Shown here in pieces: positions 59,154 to 64,000 of a stretch of 64,000 nucleotides of DNA (its first letter is position 1; every line of letters starts with the position of its first letter). A program made the position numbers and the translations under genes. Where the stretch lies: contig CAISPO010000038.1 of assembly GCA_903887415.1 (NCBI GenBank), forward strand, positions 175,292-239,291, written 5' to 3'. Below the pieces are notes generated by a model that was not told the DNA's origin, ran no database searches, and saw only the letters and a list, made by a program, of their open reading frames with translations. The DNA comes from an uncultured Bacteroidota bacterium. GTDB lineage: Bacteria > Bacteroidota > Bacteroidia > Chitinophagales > Chitinophagaceae.

Positions 59154-60974
59154 CTATGGCAATACAGCGCCGTTTAGTTCGGCCAGCCGCTGCCGGGCCG
59201 TTTGTATGTAGGTACTGCCGGGATAGTCTATGATGAGCTGCTCGTAATAATGCTTTGCCTGGCTGCTGTCGTGCAGGTTGTTTTGATACACCTCTGCCAT
59301 CTTAAAAACAGCATCATCGCCCAGCACATCCTGTCCGTATTTTTCATAAATAGTTTTCAGGTGGGCAAGCGCTTTGTTGTAGTCGTGGTGCTTGAGGGCC
59401 AGCTCTGCACGTGCCATTATTATGTCATCGTTGAGCGGGTGTTTTGGAAAAGCGATATTTATGCTGTCCAGCAGGGCCTCTGCTTCTTTGTCTTTATTCT
59501 GGAACAGGAGCAAGCCGGCATAGGCAAAGCGCTCCAGCGGCACATAGTTGCTGTCTTCCACATTCTCTGTGATCTGCACCGAAAGGTATAGCGCATCATT
59601 GGCAATAAGCTCCGACGTAGATGCTTTTAGTATGGATAGCTGCCGCTGCGCCCATACGAAATCGCCCCGGTAGTACGCCAGCTTAGCATTCCGGAACCGG
59701 GCATCCTCGCCAAGGACATCCTGCTTAAACTCTTTGTCAACCTGGCTATAGGTAAGCGAGGCATCCCAAAGCTGGCCGGTGAGCACATAGTAGTCGCCCA
59801 TCTGCAGTTTGAATTCGCCAACCCTGTTTTGCCTTATACCCGGCTCGGTGATGGCCCGCTGCAAAATTTCTATTGCCTTCGGCGCATTACCTGCGTACTG
59901 GGCTACCAGCATAGCGTAGTCTGCAGCGGCTTGTGTGGTATATTGATTGGGATATTCGGTAAGGAAGCTATCGTACAATTTCACAAGGCCATTTACCGCC
60001 GCAGCACTAATAACGGAATCATTTTTTATGACCTCAAATGCTGCAGCTAATTTCCCGGCCCTTGCGGCGAGATAGTAAGGCAGGTCTTTACCCTGTACGA
60101 CTACATCATCATATGCTTTGCCTGCGGCGTCAAACTGTTTGGCATTCATAGCAAGGCCCGCCAGCGCCATAAGGCGGCGTCCGTTTTCCTTGTTGCGCTC
60201 GTCCACTGCCTCTATCTGCACCAATGCACCGTCCCAGTCGTTTTTCTGGGTGTATATCCAGGTGAGCAGCTCTGCATAGTAAGCATTGCCGGGGTCGTCA
60301 TTTATTTTTTGAATAAGGCCCCGCTGCATCTGCCGCAGCTTCTCAGGGTCCGTGCCGAGCATCTCCAGTAGTTGTGCCTTAACGGTCTCAATGTTGCCAC
60401 CCTGCGACTGCACGCTTACCAGTACCATTTCTATGGCCTTGTCCAGCCGGCCGCACTTATCATACAGCCGTGCGAGCGGCATACAGTAGTAATAAATGGC
60501 ATTGGTCATGTTCACCGCTTTCTGAAAAGTGCGGATGGCGTAGTCATCATTACCAGCATCCATGAACGCCTTGGCAATACGCTGTGTGAGGCCATCATCG
60601 CCTGTCATAATTTCAAGCAGGCTGTCATACTGCAGTTTTGCTTTGTCGTATTTTTTCTCCCGGGCATATACATCCCCCAGGTCGATGTGTAAAAAAGGAT
60701 CCTGGTTGCTGCGGCTCTTCTGGACTTCCACCACTTTCTCAGCTGTCTTGTATTGTCTTTCGCTAATAAGCAGGTGGAGGTATTCGGTGTAAACGGAATC
60801 AGGGTTCTTATTATAAAGGTCAGTGAAAGAGGCCGCGGTTTTGATCACTGGTTTAGACGCAGTGTCCGTGTGGGGGGCCTCCGTGATCATCTCAATGCCC
60901 ACGTGCTGCGCAAAAAGGCGGGAGCCGCCAAAAAGCACTAAAGTACCCAGTAAAACCAACTTCACTATATTCAT
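59154..60974 (-). CDS. Large TPR-repeat exported protein
   Basis: 606 residues with signal peptide (1-22). About 14 TPR-like repeats (DLGDVYAREKKYDKAKLQYD, ALVQIEAVDERNKENGRRLM, LAHLKTIYEKYGQDVLGDD) from residue 50 to the end. Such solenoids in Bacteroidota often scaffold envelope complexes. Promoter box TACATTTG lies 22 bases upstream. Downstream is the VF530 gene. Confidence 0.85.
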   Translation of the reverse strand: MNIVKLVLLGTLVLFGGSRLFAQHVGIEMITEAPHTDTASKPVIKTAASFTDLYNKNPDSVYTEYLHLLISERQYKTAEKVVEVQKSRSNQDPFLHIDLGDVYAREKKYDKAKLQYDSLLEIMTGDDGLTQRIAKAFMDAGNDDYAIRTFQKAVNMTNAIYYYCMPLARLYDKCGRLDKAIEMVLVSVQSQGGNIETVKAQLLEMLGTDPEKLRQMQRGLIQKINDDPGNAYYAELLTWIYTQKNDWDGALVQIEAVDERNKENGRRLMALAGLAMNAKQFDAAGKAYDDVVVQGKDLPYYLAARAGKLAAAFEVIKNDSVISAAAVNGLVKLYDSFLTEYPNQYTTQAAADYAMLVAQYAGNAPKAIEILQRAITEPGIRQNRVGEFKLQMGDYYVLTGQLWDASLTYSQVDKEFKQDVLGEDARFRNAKLAYYRGDFVWAQRQLSILKASTSELIANDALYLSVQITENVEDSNYVPLERFAYAGLLLFQNKDKEAEALLDSINIAFPKHPLNDDIIMARAELALKHHDYNKALAHLKTIYEKYGQDVLGDDAVFKMAEVYQNNLHDSSQAKHYYEQLIIDYPGSTYIQTARQRLAELNGAVLP

Positions 60975-60995
60975 TCCGGTTGCTTAAAGATTACT

Positions 60996-61003
60996 CAAAT
61001 GTA
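60996..61003 (-). promoter_or_regulatory. Bacteroidota -7 box TACATTTG for the TPR-VF530 unit
   Basis: An exact TAnnTTTG on the minus strand, 22 bases before the ATG at 60974. No clear -33. Confidence 0.45.
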
Positions 61004-61148
61004 GCGCTTATTATTATTTGATATTCTTATGAAAAGCATAATTGTTTTGGGGCCAGGGAACCGGGCTCAAAAGCGTATGAACTCCAGTATGACCAAGGTC
61101 AGACAAATGGCAGTTAAAAAAGGTACCTTCGCACCTCAATCAGAAAGG

Positions 61149-61730
61149 ATGAAACTGGAAGATATATTAAAAAGCCGTAGCGGGAATAAATGCGAATTGT
61201 GTAATTCTGAAGCCGGACTTAGAACATATGAAGTTGGGCCACAAGACCGCTACAACGAAGATAATACCATACTGATATGCGGAAAATGTGAAGCGCAGAT
61301 AATGAAGAAAGAAGACCTGGACAACAAGCGTTGGGACTGCCTGGGCACGAGCATGTGGAGCGAGGTGCCGGGAGTGCAGGTGATGAGCTGGCGTATGCTG
61401 AACAGGCTGCGCAATGAAAGCTGGGCCATGGACAACCTGGAAATGATGTACATGGACGACGACAAACTGGCATGGGCAAAAGCTACGGGAGACCATGAAA
61501 ACGATAGCGCCGTGGACCTGCATAAAGACAGCAACGGCACCGTACTCAATACCGGCGACACGATCGTACTCACCAAATCACTGGATGTGAAAGGCACCAA
61601 CCTCAATGCAAAACTAGGCACGGTGGTGAAAAACATCCGCCTGGTGGAAAACAATACCGAACAGATAGAAGGCAAAATAGAAGGCCAGGTGATCGTGATA
61701 CTGACAAAGTATGTAAGGAAGCAGGTTTGA
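61149..61730 (+). CDS. PhnA-domain protein
   Basis: From the ATG at 61149, 193 residues. An N-terminal zinc-ribbon (CELC ... CGKC, about 13-45) is followed by an SH3-like PhnA domain (about 120-193, DSNGTVLNTGDTIVLTKSLD, KGTNLNAKLGTVVKNIRL). The family is broadly conserved, but a role in phosphonate use is not established. An upstream ATG (61029) adds 40 residues without similarity; a TACCTTCG box (61124-61131) 17 bases before 61149 favours the shorter form. Confidence 0.85.
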   Translation: MKLEDILKSRSGNKCELCNSEAGLRTYEVGPQDRYNEDNTILICGKCEAQIMKKEDLDNKRWDCLGTSMWSEVPGVQVMSWRMLNRLRNESWAMDNLEMMYMDDDKLAWAKATGDHENDSAVDLHKDSNGTVLNTGDTIVLTKSLDVKGTNLNAKLGTVVKNIRLVENNTEQIEGKIEGQVIVILTKYVRKQV

Positions 61731-61781
61731 TAGAGGGTCAATAGGGTAAATGGTTAAAAAGTTAATTAGGTGGTGCGAGTT

Positions 61782-62447
61782 TTATTCTGCATTATCTTTT
61801 AGTAAAAATTCTCCCTTTATAAGCCATGCGGTGCCGTAGGCAAGGTTTGCCACCCATTCCAGCCAGAAGGTGGGGTGAAGGCTTGCATTATCCAGGACAG
61901 GAATGTGCTTTTCAAAAGAAATTAGTAAAATAGCAACGAGGATCGTAATTCCGCATACACGATAGACCCTGTTTCTTATGATCTTTTGTTTCGTTTTAAT
62001 GCCGGCACTCTTAGTAAAGAGAAACAGGGACATATAAGACAGCGTTACAAAGAACAGCGCGGCCGAAATATAATGGACATTTACGCGCCATGAAATACTG
62101 TTCAGAGTTCTTATAGCACAGCTTGCATCGGGATCTTGCGAAGTAGGGAACAGGGCTACGCAGATAATAAATATGCCAGCAAGAAAGCTCACAATATTAT
62201 CGCGCAGGTCATAGCCTTTGTAGGTGATGAGGAATATGCCGGTGGAAATAAGAAAGCCGACAAAAACATCTCCCATAACCGTGTAGTAGTAATGACTGAT
62301 GGAGTTCTGTACATGGGTACATCCGCCAATGGTAAAGGTGCCTATGATCATTACTGCGGGTATGGATATACCGAGAAAGCCAATTGCCTTTCTAAGCGTC
62401 AGGAAGGAGATGAGCAGCGGGCTTGTGTTTTGGGGTGGGGTTGCCAT
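61782..62447 (-). CDS. Membrane protein, DUF998-like
   Basis: 221 residues, six to seven transmembrane helices. ISHYYYTVMGDVFVGFLIST and GYDLRDNIVSFLAGIFIICV are reminiscent of DUF998/Frag1-like families, with short polar loops. No catalytic motif. Family link is tentative; function unknown. Confidence 0.55.
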   Translation of the reverse strand: MATPPQNTSPLLISFLTLRKAIGFLGISIPAVMIIGTFTIGGCTHVQNSISHYYYTVMGDVFVGFLISTGIFLITYKGYDLRDNIVSFLAGIFIICVALFPTSQDPDASCAIRTLNSISWRVNVHYISAALFFVTLSYMSLFLFTKSAGIKTKQKIIRNRVYRVCGITILVAILLISFEKHIPVLDNASLHPTFWLEWVANLAYGTAWLIKGEFLLKDNAE

Positions 62448-62924
62448 TTTATCTTTATTGAAGAGTGGTTCTTAATACAAGATAAAAATTATGTGCTGGA
62501 AATCCCAATCTTACTGATGTAGGGCAAATCGAACTTTCGCAGGTTTTGATTTAAGTGTTAATTTATCACGGGTACAGGCTCATATATTGCGGCTCTTATT
62601 ACCTTACTTTTTCTTTGCTTCGCCAAAGAAAAAGTAACAAAAAGAAAGGCGATTTTTTTCCAAAGGCTCCGCCGGAAAAAAAGGGCTCTACACTGTTGTC
62701 GCAGTTCGCTATTCAGCTATATGGTGCTGGTTTTCTGCCTACCATTGCTAATATTTGGCTAGTCAAGCGGTTTAGCTACAGATCAACAAACAATCTTTCA
62801 CCTTCCGTATCTACGGCATAAAAAGGCACCATCATATGTTCATCGTATGTTCTACTATCGTCTATCAATATCAAAATACCTTAAAGAATTACTACGGTGC
62901 AATTTGTACTTCACCCAATCTTAC
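62448..62924. other. Gene-free stretch with hairpin repeats
   Basis: 477 bases. A perfect 14-base hairpin lies at 62604-62637, followed by TTTTTTTCC / GGAAAAAAA arms (62653-62661 and 62674-62682) around a GC-rich loop. An 88-codon plus frame through here (62555-62821) is only the translation of these repeats, a frequent mis-annotation in this phylum. No gene. Confidence 0.55.
62604..62637. repeat. Palindromic repeat TTACTTTTTCTTTG-CTTCGC-CAAAGAAAAAGTAA
   Basis: Perfect 14-base arms (62604-62617 and 62624-62637) around a six-base loop; a widespread Bacteroidota intergenic element. Confidence 0.75.
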
Positions 62925-64000
62925 TTACTCCCAATTCTCTTCCCAGGCGCTCTTGTAGGCGGCGTGCTTCTCGGCGTAGGCGATGAAACCGGCATAAAAG
63001 GGGTGGCGGGAGAGCGTGGCACTGTCGCCGATAATTACGAGTTTCTTACGGGCGCGGGTCATGGCTACATTCATTCTGCGGGTGTCTGAGAGGAAGCCGA
63101 TGATGCCGTCTGTATTGCTCCGGGTCATGCTGATATATACAATGTCGCGCTCCTGGCCCTGGAAACTGTCGATGGTATTTACGGATATGTTTTGCAGGTA
63201 AGGCTGCAGAGCGGGAACGTGCAGCAGGTGCACTTTGAGCACATGGAGCTGCTCTTTGTAGGGGGAAATTATAGCTATGGAAGGAAAGTGCGCGGGCTTG
63301 TAATGCGCACTCAACTCCGTGATTAGCCGAGAAAGATGTTTGAATAAAAATGCAGCTTCCTCGGGATTCGAGATGCTTTTGCTCTCGGTCTTTTCGTCAA
63401 AACCACAACCGGCGGTGTCAATGAAGACAAGCGGCATATCATCTGTGAACAGCAGGTGCTTCGCCACTGAGCCATGCGCCAGCAACTTGTTTTCATAAAA
63501 CACCGCCGACGAATAGCCCATGATCTTCTCGTGCATGCGGTATTGCTCGCCCAGCATAGATACTGCCCCGGGGTGAAGGCTGATCACTTTTTCGAGCAAG
63601 GTATTGCTTAGTCCGCCTTTGGCTGCCGCATCCGACTTGATGGTGGGTGATAGCTGGAAGTGGTCGCCGGCGAGGATGAGCTTCCTGCCTTTTAAAATGG
63701 GTATCCAGCAGGCGGGCTCCAGGGCCTGGCCGGCTTCATCTATCACTACTGTGTTGTAGCGCAGCCCGCGGACAGTATAATGGTTGGCCCCTACCAGTGT
63801 GGCTGCAATGACCTGTGCCTTTGAAGTGACATCGTCGATAATGTATTGCTCCATTTTGTCCACGTCCTTCATGATCTTGTAGGCCTCATCAAACAAGGCT
63901 TTGCGTTGCTCGCGTTCTGCCCGGCCGAAGCTGCGCTTGTATTTGTGGGCCATCTCTTTGAACTCGCCGGCCTGCTTCTTCAGGCGCTTGATCTCCTTCA
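62925..64000 (-). CDS. SF1 helicase (UPF1/IGHMBP2-like), C-terminal part
   Basis: The last ~358 residues are visible; the frame stays open to the window edge (positions 63954-64000 read through), so Walker A lies outside. Motif II VVIDEAGQALEP, motif III GDHFQLSPT, motif IV around MLGEQYRMHEKI, motif V TIDSFQGQERDIVYISM and motif VI RRMNVAMTRARKKLVIIGD are all present. Charged coiled-coil-like sequence at the left (KEIKRLKKQ and so on) is the helical insertion of the UPF1-like group. Probably unwinds DNA or RNA. Confidence 0.9.
   Translation of the reverse strand, partial: KEIKRLKKQAGEFKEMAHKYKRSFGRAEREQRKALFDEAYKIMKDVDKMEQYIIDDVTSKAQVIAATLVGANHYTVRGLRYNTVVIDEAGQALEPACWIPILKGRKLILAGDHFQLSPTIKSDAAAKGGLSNTLLEKVISLHPGAVSMLGEQYRMHEKIMGYSSAVFYENKLLAHGSVAKHLLFTDDMPLVFIDTAGCGFDEKTESKSISNPEEAAFLFKHLSRLITELSAHYKPAHFPSIAIISPYKEQLHVLKVHLLHVPALQPYLQNISVNTIDSFQGQERDIVYISMTRSNTDGIIGFLSDTRRMNVAMTRARKKLVIIGDSATLSRHPFYAGFIAYAEKHAAYKSAWEENWE

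Noticed and set aside
62555..62821. 88-codon plus-strand frame between the membrane protein and the helicase
   Set aside because: Its middle is a translation of widespread palindromic repeats (62604-62682); a known type of false gene in this phylum.
1..64000. tRNA, rRNA and integrase/transposase genes
   Set aside because: I looked through the intergenic sequence and protein products for tRNA-like arms, rRNA sequence and recombinase motifs and found none that I could support by eye.

Overview
The window comes from a Bacteroidota chromosome, most likely a Chitinophagaceae or Sphingobacteriia-type organism. The evidence is a complete alternative complex III plus cytochrome oxidase operon, C-terminal type IX secretion sorting domains on two large exported proteins, TonB-dependent receptor and TonB C-terminal-domain proteins, lineage families such as DUF4331, DUF4394, DUF2911, DUF4783 and VF530, weak Shine-Dalgarno signals, and several exact TAnnTTTG -7 boxes. 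No rRNA, tRNA, CRISPR array or integrase was seen.

Layout. 1-3700: the end of an unknown gene, a basic 56-residue protein with its own promoter, a methyltransferase, a lipoprotein, a lone terminase-small-subunit-like HTH protein and a repeat-rich stretch. 3700-7130: a visibly AT-rich island with two small envelope proteins and a tight two-gene pair (an all-helical protein with a HEPN-like R-x6-H motif, then an ORC/Cdc6-like AAA ATPase ending in an alpha-CTD-like helix-hairpin-helix). This pair is the best candidate for an undescribed defence or toxin-type system. 7650-11430: dxr, rseP, a Nudix hydrolase and a DUF1573 protein. 11430-20070: TonB receptor, HupE/UreJ membrane protein, TPR lipoprotein and two DUF4331 paralogues, perhaps one uptake or surface system. 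20250-32115: the actABCDEF-coxB-coxA respiratory operon, bounded by a promoter and a terminator. 32380-34410: an SDR with an altered active site and a YhcG-type nuclease gene carrying a triplicated palindromic repeat. 34510-37200: four adjacent secreted proteins made of one to three TonB_C domains each. 37300-48600: a DUF4394 T9SS protein, DUF2911, an outer-membrane-barrel-like protein, an SpmA-SpmB fusion, a WG-repeat protein whose 5' end looks disrupted by a repeat insertion, a DUF4878-like lipoprotein, a YiiX-like peptidase, ychF, a degenerate NUC1-type nuclease, plsC and a small membrane protein. 48700-64000: YfiT, an apparently permuted SGNH-like lipoprotein, a PstS-like/TPR operon, a MuiA-like protein, a stand-alone DUF4157 protein, DUF4783, VF530, a large TPR protein, PhnA, a membrane protein and the 3' part of an SF1 helicase.

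A second theme is the repeat content. Several palindromic families recur between genes, over stop codons, in a leader and inside coding sequences (the actE signal peptide, the yhcG-like linker, the WG-protein start). Functions are read from protein motifs only; no database search was possible.
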